From positions 372,001 to 436,000 of the forward strand of contig JAODTK010005800.1 of NCBI GenBank assembly GCA_026419785.1: a DNA stretch of 64,000 nt, read 5' to 3'. Positions within the stretch are counted from its first letter, which is position 1. Each line of letters opens with the position of its first letter. The DNA is from Sclerodactyla briareus. Lineage: Eukaryota > Echinodermata > Holothuroidea > Dendrochirotida > Sclerodactylidae. A model generated the notes under the pieces. The model was not told the origin of the DNA. It worked only from the letters and a program-made list of their open reading frames with translations, and did no database searches. A program made the position numbers and the translations under genes. This document shows positions 24,254 to 36,050 of the stretch, one piece after another.

Positions 24254-25060
24254 ATGTGCAATTTACCATCTCTGATAAAGACCTACACAATGCAAACTTA
24301 CTTATATTTTCCTATAATTTTCCTTCTTTTTTATACACATGGAATGACCCCTGCATGCCACTGTTTTTTGTTTTGTTTTTGACTGCCACACTAACAACAA
24401 TTGGCTTTCAATAGGTACCATAATGCTTCAATACACACTCCATCCTTAACTGCCAAAAGGGGTGCCCAGTTGGTTTTTATTACCAAATCATTATGCGAGC
24501 AATTCAGTGTGGAGCCTTGTTGCTCTGGCCACGACAGCGCCCTCAATGACAGAAGTGTTCTAGGGACATGTATTTTGGCTACATGATTCGCATATTGTCA
24601 GAAGATTGGAATAGCGCTGTTTGACAGCCTAACTCTAAGTCAAAGCTGAACATTAGTTTAGCTCTAGTTGCCGCTTTTTTTATACTTCACCGCCTAACTG
24701 GTGTTTATGCCAGACGCAATCATTTTGGTAATTTTGAATTATTCATGTTGCTTCTGTGCCTCCGTACTTGGATCGGATGCAGGGTAACAGCACTGGATTT
24801 TCCAGAATCTGCACAACGGCAAACTATCATAACTACGAAGCAACGAGGTACGCACAGGCATATGGCAGGAGAAATTGCAGCAGAGAGTAAACAAACTCAA
24901 TGTGTCCCAAGAAGTTCACCAATCAGGGGGCGCTCCTCATTTTGAGTATGTGTCTCTGATGAGACTTTGAACAGGGCACGCAATACGTGCTCTAATGTTC
25001 TCTACAGTTATTACAAGAGCTCCAGATGCTTCTCTGCTCTTATTCATTGCGGTACAATGC
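24254..25060. other. Intron sequence, nothing recognised
   Basis: About 800 bases without supported exon or repeat family. Confidence 0.5.
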
Positions 25061-25069
25061 CCTTCAACA

Positions 25070-25575
25070 TATCGTCCCCTGTTTTGCGTCTGACGAATCT
25101 GCCTTTTTGTCGATATGTTGAGCTAAATAGATGTCGCCTGATTTTTGGGTGTGAAATCTAATGGCGTGGTCCCCGAAGGTCCGAAAGCCGAAGGTTTTGA
25201 CGTAATTCCCAATCGTTTTTGAGAACGGAGTTTTTGTGGAATTGCCATTCCGCGTCGTGACCAATGTAAGATTCGTCAATACGTTAAGTCTCATGGCACG
25301 ATTGTTGCCATCAGTGGAAACATGGAAAAATTTTCGCATAGTGACGAATGTGTTCCACACGTGTGACAAATTCTGTCACTACATGGCCATTTCCCCAATT
25401 TCCGCGTAGTCTCGAATGTAGTAATTCGTCAATACGTACTGCAAAGTCAATGGCACTACGTATTATAACATCAGTGGAAAACAATGAAAAATTCCGCACC
25501 ATAGTGACGAATGTGGAACATTGTACTCACATTGGTATAATTTCCATTTCACCTAGTGATGAATGTCTTTAAGCA
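25070..25575. repeat. Imperfect tandem repeat, ~155-165 bp period
   Basis: Two clear units (about 25,243-25,355 and 25,397-25,520) share 'attcgtcaatacgt', 'catcagtggaaa' and 'atagtgacgaatgtg'. A more diverged unit precedes them. Confidence 0.6.
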
Positions 25576-25925
25576 TAATATAATATCGACAATGTTCGTT
25601 TCAATTGGCAACAGCATGCTTAGTCAGCTAAATAAACTTGTTCTCTTAACTCTCGGACTCCATATACGTTGAAAGTACCTTGGCTTTACTTTGATACGAC
25701 CATTTTCAAATCCTCAAAATCTCTAAACCGTGATTTCTTCAAAACGACTTATTTTGCACATTCGTCACTCCACGACAATGGGGACGAGATCATACATCTT
25801 CCACAGATGTTTGTTCGGTGAATCAATGTTTCTGATCAAATTAGATGCTCGGACTGGGTGTTGCATGCGTCATCAATAGATACAAGAAACAAGTTTTTAT
25901 GCATACGTGTGTATCACAATACCAC

Positions 25926-26185
25926 CAGTGACGTTTTACAGTGAAGATGCATGGAGCTTTTTGCCTGGTTGTTAGCCCCACAGTAGCTGTAGCCACCACA
26001 GTGGCAGTTCAAATGTTGACAGACTAACCAGATTCTTGGTGACAGAGACTAATGGTGTGCTCCAGAATTATCAGTAGCAGCAATGAGTTGCCATGTTAAC
26101 TATGGCACCAATTCTGTCAGCATCGGAGGTGGCTTCTATGTTATTAGGACGTGATGATAACGTGGTGGCTCGCCATCTACTCCAG
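25926..26185 (-). CDS. HYR type 2 exon
   Basis: Acceptor TGACAG precedes CTGGAGTAGATGG (AGVDG-EPP start). The NNIEATSDAD segment follows after a one-base shift. The end (A-P-C-I-F-T-V) runs to a GTGGTA donor, weaker than GTGAGT in paralogs. Size 260. Confidence 0.7.
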
Positions 26186-26424
26186 CTGTCAGTGGCAAAA
26201 GAGAAACAACACAAACACCAAATTAGATGAAATTCCCCCCAGTTGTTGACAAATATATATCAAGACTATGGGATCTAGGTATTAGTCAGTAATATGTTTT
26301 TGTTCGCGAATGTTTTGTAGCACATCACACAAGAGATTATACACAGGGAGATCACATACGTAGCTAGTTCAAGAATGCAAATGTTAATTGTAAGAAATCG
26401 TCACTTCACTGAACCACTGTGATG

Positions 26425-26715
26425 GGGAGTTGACAATGACCCACACCTGACTGTCCATTCCCCCCCAAGTCATGGACAGTCAGGTGCACGTGAGTCACCT
26501 GGATTGACAATGACCCACACCTGACTGTCCATGCCCAAGTCACTTTGAGGACATGACGCACCACGTGAGTCACCTGGGATTTGACATGACCCACACCTGA
26601 CTGACTGTCCTTTGCCCAGAGTCAGCTTTGAGGATAGTGACACACCGTGAGTCACACGGGGAGTTGACACTGACCCCACACCTGCCTAGGCCCAGAGTAT
26701 TGAGGGAGGGGGGGA
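26425..26715. repeat. Minisatellite, four ~75 bp units
   Basis: Units begin at about 26,430, 26,505, 26,583 and 26,663 with 'ttgacaatgacccacacctg' and include 'cgtgagtcacctgg'. Confidence 0.8.
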
Positions 26716-26846
26716 GCCTCATGGCAATTGACAATTGCATCACTCAGATGCAGCTATTTTCCATGGGCTAAATCCTTCTTGCTATACAAGGACGTTGCAA
26801 CCGATACCACCACAGACGGTCCTTACCAGCCCACTATACTACTTAC

Positions 26847-27086
26847 GTGTTACAATCACAGATGAGCCTGTATTCAGGTTGTTCGCAGGGTCTCGGAAGG
26901 TGTTGTGATGGTTGTCGTGGACCCCTACAAACTGATCGCCATGTTTACCGCCGTCACCGGTTACAGTTGGTGTGGCTCAGAGTTCTCTGTGCAGTAGGAG
27001 CATTCAGATCACTGAACACCTGGACCGTCCAAGTGGTCAGTAACGGAGATTGGTCGGGACAGCCACTTATCAGTGGTGGGTGTCTT
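26847..27086 (-). CDS. HYR type 1 exon
   Basis: The acceptor TTCAG and the strong GTAAGT donor at 26,846 delimit 240 bases. The core aligns to the 15.6 kb and 29.8 kb copies (ATDN-like segment, VTGDGG loop, FRDP strand). A few bases are missing compared with the ~249 expected, so the frame shifts. Confidence 0.7.
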
Positions 27087-27675
27087 CTGAACAAGAGAAC
27101 ATTTAGGTTACAACTGTTGATCAATCGTCATGGTACTCTTTTCACTTCCAGGCCTAAATGTACTCATCTCACACGCAAATTCACATACTCTCTGTTCTAT
27201 GAACATGAAATTGAAACAACTGACTGACACCATCCTCATCCGATTGCATTTATTGCCAATACCACAACCTAATACTGATTTTTATTCATCTCTAGCTTCA
27301 ATCGCAATCAATGGTTTTGCAGTCTGGAGCCTCCATCGACTAATCTGCCTCCACCTAATACGTGACCACTTTCAGATGCTTCCAATTTTTCTGTAGGAGT
27401 AGAACCACTTGACCATCCAACAGAAAAGCCGAAATTGAAAATAAAAATACTTACTGTACAGTACAGCTTGCATGCAGCCCCACCGATGACATTTGACCCA
27501 TACCAGTCATGCCAATTACTGGCCCAACACATTGTTTCACCAGTTTCGATCACTTTTCTGAAGACAATGCATATAGCTCTCATCACGAATCACTACAAAC
27601 GAAGAGAAGACAGACGGATCATGTACATGAACACAATTGAAATAAAAGGCATTGAATGCGGCCTCCTGTTCCCAC
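27087..27675. other. Intron sequence, nothing recognised
   Basis: AT-rich, no supported exon. Confidence 0.5.
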
Positions 27676-27934
27676 CATTTTACAGTTACGGTGAAGATGC
27701 ATGGAGGTGCCCGATTGTTATCCCCATCAGTAGCTGTAGCCAACCACAGTGGCAGTTCCAATGTTGAACATACTACCAGCGTCCTCGGTTGAGAGAGATA
27801 AATGTGTGGCTCAGACTATCAGTAGCAACGATCATGGGCCAAGTCACACGCGCCGTTTTCTTCTGTCTGCATCCGACGTTGACTTGAAGATTACTGGACA
27901 GTTTATGATAACTGGTTGCTCGTACTTATCCAGC
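27676..27934 (-). CDS. HYR type 2 exon
   Basis: AACAG acceptor, E-Q-P-V-I-I start with C-P, a DADR-like core, a NIGTAT strand and an ending before a GTGGGA donor. Size 259 with small indels. It pairs with the type 1 exon at 26.85 kb only 590 bases away. Confidence 0.7.
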
Positions 27935-29822
27935 CTGTTAATAGTTATAGTACAGATATTGTTATCTCAATATTGGCATTGGCAAAGTCAAGGAACAGCA
28001 GGTTGGAAAGCCGGAAGTGCTTGCCGTTGGTCGGTTTTAAACCTGTGACCACTGACAGGCGTTTGGTAATATCGCACATATAAATTGGATCTGATTAGCA
28101 CAAGGTGGAATAACGTTTGCACACTCTCTCATGAGAGCACATGGCCTCTTCCCCCCACACTGAGAAAACCCCGGTCACGAAACTTCAGAGAAAGCTGCAA
28201 CATTAATGCCCAGTCTACCACTCCCTTGCACAGATGGATGAAATCATATGAAACTGAATAATAACCGAAATAAGAACCGAACTACAACGCGTCCCATGGG
28301 AGTGTAGACTAGCTTCAGATACAATCCTGCCGGCCAGGGACACAAATTAGGCAATGCCTCGTGGTGTGACCCCGATACCAATGCAACATGCAAATTGCCT
28401 ACCTAACATTTCGGGCAATCAAGGAAAAAAACCTTCGCATCTGCTCAAGGTACAAATGTGGACGCCGAGCCCGGTAACCTCTGGAATTGAAGATCCGGGC
28501 CTCAGCTGAATACACCAACCATGCTCCTCTTGATGCTTAACTATCAGAGGGCTGTCTCCATGTTAACGTCTAGGAATAATACTCAGCGCATATTCATGAC
28601 AACCCATTGATTGAATTGTTTCAAGTGCCATTTTCCAACACTAACAGATAATTTATCCCTATATTGTAGTAAAGCAAACTCACTTTGTGGGCACATCTCC
28701 CCGGCAATACAGTGAACCCTAAATTGTAGCCTAAGTTGTCACTCCTAGCTATGACAGCCAATGAAAACTTTGTTGTCCTCTTTTCCACCCAATCCAGAAA
28801 TTCTTATGAACAGAGCCCTAATTCAGCAACAGATCCAATAATATTGCTGAAAATCTCTCCCACTTTTAAAAAATTCCAGGAAATATGATCCGATTACGTA
28901 TCATGCTAGAAGCGCATAGGACCTTGGTTTCAATGTTCGTGTTTTTTCTTTCGTGGCTTATAATGATAAATTATTACGATTGGAGTTGATATGTGCAACA
29001 AATTGGGGTAGGTTATCATGCTACTCTTTTGACTATCAAAAGGCACAGTAGGGGAGTGTGATTGCCTTCATTTGGCTTAACTTCTACATCCAACCATCAA
29101 TGCAAGTAGTTTAGTGTTCAAATATGGTATCGGATTCATAAAAAGACCATCAAGATCAGCAATGAGGTTTGAAGTGGTTGATATCCATGGGTCTACCACC
29201 TCTCTCCAGTCTTTGAGGGATGATGTAAGTAGTTCAAAGACTGGAATCCAACTCACTCAGATTGAGGATAGTAAATGCCATCCCACATCAGGATTGGGGA
29301 ATGCAATTCAGCCTACGCACAGGACGTAATGCAAGGTCACAACAAAACCGTAACGATGCGAACACTCGCAATCAGACAAACACGATTTGAAGCATTGCCA
29401 TATTTGCAATCGACTGAAGCAAGCGGTGACTGTATGTTTCCTAATGTATGCTTAGGGATCTTACAGTGAGGAGACAAATGAATAGGTTTCAATAAAATGT
29501 GGTGCCGGAATCCCTCGGGAGCTTCACTATGATGAATTAAGTGACCATTGATAGTGAAGGATACTTCTTTTAGTCGCGCTACTCCACAATTTTCATCTCT
29601 GCATAGTTATCAATATATCCGCCAACACAGACCGGTCCTGCAAATTTTCAATCACATTTTCAAAACCTGCAGTCGGTGGCCTACCCAGCCTCCTGCCTAA
29701 ATCTCTGGGCACATGTCAAATAGGAAGGGTCAAGTATTGTCAACTGCTGTCCATGACCAGGGGTCAGGGTCCCTGAATGAAGCCAAGTTGAACCTGAAGA
29801 TCTCAAATGAAGTAATACTCAC
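27935..29822. other. Long intron, nothing recognised
   Basis: About 1.9 kb of AT-rich DNA between a type 1 and a type 2 exon. Neither strand gives a convincing module or RNA gene. Confidence 0.5.
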
Positions 29823-30082
29823 CGTCACATTACAAGGAATGACATATGCTTGTGTTGTTCCGCAAGCATCTCGGAGGTGTCGGTGATTGTCGTCGTGGAC
29901 CCAACTGGAAATTGGTTGCCAGTGTCACCCGCCTTCAACTGTCACAGTTGGTGTTGCTCCTAGTTGTCTGTGGCAAAGGAGCATCCCATCACCTTGACTG
30001 GTACAAGTACTCGGGTCAAAGAGTGGAGCTGTCAATCAGTGATTGTGTCAGGAAACAGCCAATTACCGAGTGGGGGTCACAT
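29823..30082 (-). CDS. HYR type 1 exon
   Basis: Acceptor TTCCAG precedes ATGTGACCCCCACTC (D-V-T-P-T). The VTVEGG-like loop, QFPV and a TDTS strand are visible. The donor is GTGAGT. Small insertions lengthen it to 260 and one creates an early stop in the written frame. Confidence 0.7.
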
Positions 30083-30684
30083 CTGGAATGGAAGGAATGC
30101 AAATGGTCAACCAAATAATGGTACACTCTTACAACAGCCTATTAGACAAATTCCCTTGGAATCGGTTACCTAACTATGTATTAACATATTTATCATTTCA
30201 AGTTCTAATATGGTGTCATCCCCAAGCCCTTATCATGCTCCGGTGACATATGTTGCTGGTGAGGGCGCTCTAACATATACTTTGAAAATGTTACACACAG
30301 CCAATCAGGTTCCTTGAATTAGCATTCTCTACCTGAATTTTAGAATGTGGTCTTGGCAGACAAGCATGGCAGCATTTCATAGAGTCCAACATACCACGTC
30401 CTACAAATCAGAATGGCAATCAAGATGATGCCCACCCTCAGTTCAACTCAGGCATGATATGGGCTAATCCTAATACCCCACCCTACCCCCCCCCCCCTCA
30501 GTTTCGTTTTTATAAAAGACACGGATTACTGAATATTCTACAAGACGAATTGACTATAAGAGTTACAGGCACAAAAAGAAAACACAGGGAGGGATTGATG
30601 CCCAAGTATAATACCTTCAACTGGAAAGGGTTGTATACATTGCCAATTTTTTTTCCAGATTTTCCAGATGTTCATCAACCTCAC
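30083..30684. other. Intron sequence with a C-rich run
   Basis: Contains a poly-C tract near 30,487 and no supported exon. Confidence 0.5.
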
Positions 30685-30948
30685 TACTACGGTCACTGTG
30701 AATGTTCCAAACATGGCTCGGCTGCATTCCCCTGCTTGCTCCACGCTGCCCGTCACTGTGACGGGAGTCGTCCCGATGTTGAACACGGACCCAGACATGC
30801 GAGATGGAGTGACAGTTGGGGGATCCCCAGAATCATCTGTGGCGATGACTGCGCACTTCACATTGGCCCCATTGCTGTCCACATCGGAGTCGACGACAAA
30901 AAATTTTACTGTGGCATTCACAAAAACATGGTGGAGTGTTGTCCACCA
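30685..30948 (-). CDS. HYR type 2 exon, essentially intact
   Basis: 264 bases: acceptor ...AG then V-V-D-N-T-P-P, followed after one possible shift by DSDVDSNGANVKCAVIATDD, SVFNIGTTPVTVTG and GTFTVTVVV, ending at a GTGAGG donor. It serves as the reference type 2 module of the window. It is an Ig-like extracellular HYR domain with phase-1 introns on both sides. A 213-codon plus-strand ORF over it is a shadow. Confidence 0.85.
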
Positions 30949-31109
30949 CTCTGTCGAAAAAATGAGAATAATAATGACAATAAGAGTGGTTGCAATATAC
31001 CATACTACAGAAAGAGATGTGGAACTATTATCGATTTGATTGGATTTTTATTTGAATTTACAGTTCATTATATGAATTTTTACTTCTGTATGTAGAACAG
31101 CATTCTCAC

Positions 31110-31354
31110 CTTCTACGATGACTGTAATCACACACTGTGCAGTGGCACTGCTGCTATCTGTACAGGTGCACGTGACGGTGTTCGTGCCAACATTTTGGTA
31201 GAAGGACACCGCAGGTCGATCACAGACGGCACTGAAAGGGTCATCCTCGTTGTCCTGGCAGGTTGAATCGTGATCTCAGCGACCTGGCCAATACCTCCTG
31301 GGAGGGACTGTACACGACAGGGGTCTGGCAGGCGATGGTCGGGTCTGTGTTAGC
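31110..31354 (-). CDS. Six-Cys HYR-like exon (CVDSEDG form), module A
   Basis: The minus strand encodes a diverged member of the CENPDPVQ family: N-T-D-P-T-I start, C-x-D-P-V-Q-S, G-I-G-Q, a C-Q-D-N-E-D-D segment, a NVGTNTVTCTC strand and Q-C-V-I-T-V-I-V ending before GTGAG. The acceptor reads CACG where paralogs have TGTAG, so one base may be wrong. It is directly followed downstream by a type 2 HYR exon. Confidence 0.75.
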
Positions 31355-31534
31355 GTGTAGAAGAAAACGTAAAATGAAAATCATGTCCCGATTGCTGTGA
31401 TACTCAGCAATCACTATGGAACCCACCACGCCCATAATGTGCATCCCCAAAACAACATGTCCACTTCCTCAATATTAGTGAACTTGTACACAAACATATG
31501 TCTGAACTTCTTTCCATTTTCTCATAGGATAGCC

Positions 31535-31630
31535 TACTTGCTGGACAGGGGGATTGAACCTACTAAACGGGATTCGGACCCAAATCCCCTAGGTGGTGAG
31601 TGGGCACTCTACCAACTGTGCTAATCCTTG
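31535..31630 (-). mobile_element. tRNA-derived SINE head
   Basis: The minus strand carries TAGCACAGTTGGTAGAGTG, an A-box, and GGGTCCGAATCCC, a B-box, at tRNA-like spacing. The arms do not pair as a full cloverleaf, so a SINE is favoured over a functional tRNA. Confidence 0.55.
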
Positions 31631-31672
31631 GTTGTTTTGTGTATTACAAAGTTTCAGAATTCTGGGGCATGA

Positions 31673-31687
31673 CGGGGGGGGGGGGGG
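31673..31687. repeat. Poly-G run
   Basis: Homopolymer of about 14 G, a likely length-error site. Confidence 0.8.
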
Positions 31688-31794
31688 TTCATGACAGGAA
31701 GGGGAGGGTCAGTCAAGAAACAGGGTCGAAACAACAGACCACAACCCTGTTTCAATAACAGTTCAAGGTCCAGATTTAGGTATCCATGCCAATA

Positions 31795-31935
31795 TTGACT
31801 TGGTTAAAGCTCCAAATGGGAAACGGTAGAGTGTCGGCCTTCACCGGAGATCAGGGTTTGAACACCGGATGGGTCATACCAAAGACTCAAGGGATGGCCA
31901 CCTGTGCCTCTCCGCTGGGGGATTGTAGCTGGTAC
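31795..31935 (+). mobile_element. tRNA-derived SINE
   Basis: Plus-strand A-box-like GGTAGAGTGTCGGCC and B-box-like AGGGTTTGAACACC are followed by 'gggtcataccaaagactc' and a 'gcctctccgct' body, a non-tRNA region typical of invertebrate SINEs. It lies head to head with the SINE at 31.5 kb. Confidence 0.6.
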
Positions 31936-32128
31936 ACACCTCTTTGCATGTGATTACCCGCCCAATGTCTCATTCCGCATACTCTGAAATAGGTTCCATC
32001 TTCTGCTTTGCTAAGGATGTCATTGGAAAACAAGTAATCCTGCAGGGTCTGACAATGTTTTGTGCAGAGAAAAAGTCATTTAAAAAAGTCATTTATCAAG
32101 ATATTCATTCATCAAGATATGAGCATAC

Positions 32129-32376
32129 CTTGTACGATGACTGTGATCGCACTGCGCAGTGCTGCCCCCACTGTCTGTGCATGTGCATGTGACAGTGTTC
32201 GCACCAGCATTCTCATAGAAAGAAACCGCTGCGGCGATCGCAAACAGCACTGAAGGTGCCATCCTCAAAGTCCTGACAGGTGGAATGGTGATCTCTGCGA
32301 CCTGGCCGACACTTCCGGGGAGAGGACTGTACGACAACTGGGCCTTGGCAGGAAACAGTGGGGTCCATATTAGCAG
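32129..32376 (-). CDS. Six-Cys HYR-like exon (CVDSEDG form), module B
   Basis: Acceptor TGTAG precedes CTGCTAATATGGACCCC (A-N-M-D-P-T-V). A C-Q-D-F-E-D-G segment, SVGQVAEITIPP, ENAGANTVTCTCTDSGG and Q-C follow. The donor is GTATGC. 248 bases instead of 249, with compensating shifts. Confidence 0.75.
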
Positions 32377-33149
32377 CTACAGGTAAAAAAGTGACAAAGA
32401 GGTTATTAGTCTATACCAGCCAAATACGAGAGAAAATATGAACAATGTTACACTGCTCTACAGTGAGGCTAATGATAAATAAATATGTTTACCCATTGTA
32501 AAATGATTGCCAAAGTAGGATATGGCTGGATGATGACCGATAGCCAAATACAAACATTGTCTATGGTGTCATAGACAGTCTAACACCAATAATGAGATTC
32601 CCATGGGATATTGTGAAACCTACATCACAAGTGAGTGCTGTGATCATTTCTGGTGTGAAAATATCAGCAAAGGTGGGATATATTAGAAGGGCTAACTATC
32701 AGCTGGACAAATCATTCATGCACCACAATGTAAAACATGTGCAAATCAAAGGCCTGAATCGAAATGTGTTCTAGAGCTTCCTTCAATGGCAATACAACAG
32801 ATTGGCCTTGAATTGCGCAGGTGAGACGAGGCCTCCTCAGGTTAGTTAGAGGATAGGCAACATGTTGCCATGTGAGGTTATTCAAATTTTATGCCATCAT
32901 GCAAAAGCCACCTATGGACGTTGGGCAAATCTTGCAATGTCATCGCCTGTTTGGGGGGGGCTTGACTCCATGACGTAATAAATATTAGTCACCAAAACTC
33001 AAGTCATATAATTTACATGACTACCAATTGGACATAAACAATCTTCATAACTTGGGTCAGCTTCGTAAATATATGACATGGACACTTGTCACAGTGCAGT
33101 CAGGCATGATAACATCTCGCTGGAAACGGCAAATTTACGTGAACACTAC
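32377..33149. other. Intron sequence, nothing recognised
   Basis: About 770 bases before the LINE remnant. No exon supported. Confidence 0.45.
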
Positions 33150-33632
33150 CTTCTGTGAGACACATTTCATAGTTTTCAACTCCTTCAGAACAAAGCTGCC
33201 TGTTTAATTTATCAGCAACTGAAATTTAAACCTACAACGCCCCTGATACAGCAGCACCACCAGCTTTGCATCCCCCAGCGCATCCGCTTCAAAACTGTCA
33301 CATTAACGTTTAAAGCACTACACAAGGAGGCTCCACAGTACGTGGCTAAGATGACCCCTTTTTAAACAAACCAACCACATCCTTCGCAGCAGGAACTCAC
33401 ATCTACATGCGTTGGCGATCAACTTTTTTCCGCCGTCGCTCCGAAGCTGTGGAATCGTCTGCCTCGCGATGTGACCAGCTCCCTTTCCACCACCGTCTTT
33501 AAGCGTCACCTCAAGAGACATTTATTTATATAACGTGTGATGTATTCTCTCTTCTTTGTTCCTCCATAAATGCTCACAGCACTTAGTATTTTTTTCAAAA
33601 AGGCACTATACAAATGTCACTATTATTATTAA
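33150..33632 (+). mobile_element. L2/CR1-type LINE, 3' end fragment
   Basis: The plus strand reads L-Q-N-K-A-A near 33,190, then P-Q-R-I-R-F-K-T and T-F-K-A-L-H, A-P-Q-Y-V and a W-N-R-L-like segment, the conserved C-terminus of L2/CR1-clade ORF2. It is followed by the 'ggcactatacaaatg' and (ATT)n tail typical of these elements. It is truncated at the 5' end, as usual. The minus-strand ORF over it is a shadow. Confidence 0.75.
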
Positions 33633-33703
33633 CAACCAACAAAGATGTCAATATGGATGTACTTGACAACTTCCAGACACTCCTCATTCCAGCGCATACT
33701 CAC

Positions 33704-33952
33704 CCTCCAAAACGCGGACAACAAAGTTGCAGTTGACGGTATTCCCGCTCATGTCTGCATAGACATACGTGACTGTCGTTTCACCAGTTAGGAAGAAGTC
33801 CCCAGAGTTGTGGCTGGTGGAGACCAGACTGACGGGGCCAGCGTTATCGGCAGCGGAGGGTCCATCAAAAGTCACCTCGATGCCAACACTGCCGAATGGT
33901 ACTTGTGCAATCACATCATTGGTGTTGAAACAGATCGGGGGTTCATTGTCCA
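33704..33952 (-). CDS. HYR type 3 exon, intact
   Basis: Exactly 249 bases between a TATTAG acceptor and a GTGAGT donor, phase 1-1. The protein runs V-D-N-E-P-P-I-C, then FGSVGIEVTFDGPSAADN, GDFFLTGETTVTYVYAD and C-N-F-V-V-R-V-L-E-G, a canonical HYR fold sequence with an aromatic Y-V-Y-A-D strand and terminal C-x-F. It differs from types 1 and 2 in its FDGP loop. Its closest relative in the window is at 39.6 kb. Confidence 0.9.
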
Positions 33953-34904
33953 CTAATAAAACGAATGAAACAAGGAAGAAATGGGTATTAAATGCTTTAT
34001 AGCAATATAGTAAATTGAGTAACAAAGGAGGGGGGGGGGGTGAAGGTTGAAGCTGAGGGCTGGTCTCATAATATTCTTGAATGACATCACCAAATCAAAG
34101 TCATCAATCAGTTTATGAGGTCTCCATCTCCAACCCAGCAATCGATGTTGTTCGATATCGTATACAGTGTAACATTACTGGATAAGTCGATACAAAATTA
34201 GTTCTGATATACGGTGGGACAATTGTCTTTGTATCAGACCTTCCCATTATTTGCCTGGTGTTCTGAGACTATTTTGCCTCTAAATTAATATAACAAAAGG
34301 GTGAGACCAGAGCGCAGTTATTACATTTTCCAACCATTATGATTTAAGAGTGTATGTTATATCAATATAAAATGAGTTCTGAAGCACACACAAATCTGAG
34401 TAACAACAAATAAAATAAAACAAAATAAAATAATTGAAAATATTGGTGCGTTCTTCCAGTGTTGCATACACCGTAGCTACAAGGAGAAATGTATTATTTT
34501 GGTACACAAGTGGTGAATCTGTCATGACTTTGGGAACTATGAGTCAAACCTCTGATCGCTTCCAAGATATGATTTTCATGGTGATACACCCACTTCAGGA
34601 GTGGGGATTCATTTGGATTTGAATCATGCATGAATGAATGAGCAATTCGGGTATAGTATAGTCTGAAGGATGAGAACATTTGGAACTAAATCCCTGGAAA
34701 TTGATGAGCAATTCTAGTCATCTTGTGACATAGACAAATCCGAGAAAAATGAACAAAAGAGCAACATTACATAACCAACAGAGCAAAATGCTTGAAATCT
34801 GGAAAAATGTTCTCATTGAGAGACGGAGTGGTCATGACTTTTTTTTTTGGCTATACATATCATATACCATTATAGATAGGATAGAGCTAGTAAAGCAGAC
34901 TCAC
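33953..34904. other. Intron sequence, nothing recognised
   Basis: Contains short A/T and G runs (poly-G near 34,030; AAAAT-rich stretch near 34,410). No exon supported. Confidence 0.5.
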
Positions 34905-35141
34905 CACTACAGATGACGTCATCCACAGCACCAGCACGGTCCGAGCAGCTACAGGTGATCACCCCACTGAACGAATCCAGAATTTGAAGTGCGGGCGGGT
35001 TACAGGAGACCATGGGACTGGGGTCTTCTTCATCGCTGCAGGGGGGGACATCATACAACAGAAGCACTTGGGTCCCAGCAATTGGCAGAATCTGCACATT
35101 GTCAGGACAAGGGCCGATGACTGGCTCTGTGTTCGGTGCAA
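34905..35141 (-). CDS. Six-Cys HYR-like exon (CSDEED form), module C, intact
   Basis: 237 bases open throughout, from a TCACAG acceptor to a GTGAGT donor, phase 1-1. The product has cysteines in the order GPCPD, CSDEEDPSP, S-C-N-P-P, TCSCSDRAGA and V-I-C-S, the same six-Cys spacing as the CENPDPVQ modules. The middle is divergent. Disulfide bonding is inferred. It is very similar to the exon at 40.6 kb. Confidence 0.85.
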
Positions 35142-35690
35142 CTGTGAACAGAAATATACGTCAGGCGTTTATGGTCGAACGTTGAATAAATCGCAGAGCA
35201 TCAGAACAAATCATGCGTTGCATATCAAAACACAAATGGGGGGCAAGTTGGTTAACAGCAAGAAGAAAAAATGTCACTGTTAATAACCTAAATAGTAACA
35301 GCCTTGTTGCATGTCTCGTGTTGAATTATGCAGAATTAACCAATCAGACACCCCCATAATGTCACATCAGGATGCAGTATAGTACCACTACACAAATACA
35401 CAATTCTTCAGGAGGGATGTGAATATTTTCGGATGGAAAGGATTTTCTGAGACCAGATTCGTTCCGGTCTTGGCCTGGCAAGAATCGCGGCCATCACAAT
35501 GGAGGGAGGGATTGATACACACTTTCATCCACAGACACATTATGGTCCATTCATTGCGGTTAATATCATACTCTGCATTCTACACCGTCGAACACCATAC
35601 CACTCAAGCTACAAACTGACTTCAGGTACACATAGTTCAATGTTTTGATGCCCAGAGTATTTAACACCCCACCATCCCCCTAATTCATGC
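35142..35690. other. Intron sequence, nothing recognised
   Basis: No exon supported on either strand. Confidence 0.5.
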
Positions 35691-36050
35691 CCCATGGTAA
35701 CAAACTGCCTGCTCAGTCACCAAACAGGTGGGAGAATTAGGTATACAGAAATAGTCAGGTACAGCTCGTCTTGTCTGGTATTATGCCAACATCAACTATG
35801 GTTATTACTCCATAGATGCAGCACACAACATGCACAAGCTGAGAGATCTGAAGATGACCCAACATTAGACATACATGGAGGGATGCACAGAGACCAACTT
35901 TTCGTTTCTCAGAGAGTTCCAGTCCCCCCGCCCTTGGTATCAAACCTCTGGCTCAGTCACCTGGCAGGTGGAGCTTCAACTGGACAGAAATGGTCTGGTA
36001 CTACGCAGACACCAACTGTGGTTAGTATAAAGATCTGAAGATGACCCAGC
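35690..36050. repeat. Direct duplication around 'gatctgaagatgacccag'
   Basis: Two related blocks (about 35,700-35,870 and 35,940-36,045) share 'ctcagtcacc', 'caggtgg', 'acagaaatgg/agtc' , 'caactatgg/tgtgg' and 'gatctgaagatgaccca'. Whether they derive from a former coding module is not clear. Confidence 0.5.

Noticed and set aside
30454..31095. 213-codon plus-strand ORF
   Set aside because: Lies antisense to the well-supported type 2 HYR exon and has no recognisable domain.
31535..31630. Functional tRNA gene
   Set aside because: A- and B-box-like sequences are present but the arms do not form a proper cloverleaf; a SINE head fits better.
33318..33521. 67-codon minus-strand ORF
   Set aside because: Antisense to the L2/CR1 LINE C-terminus.
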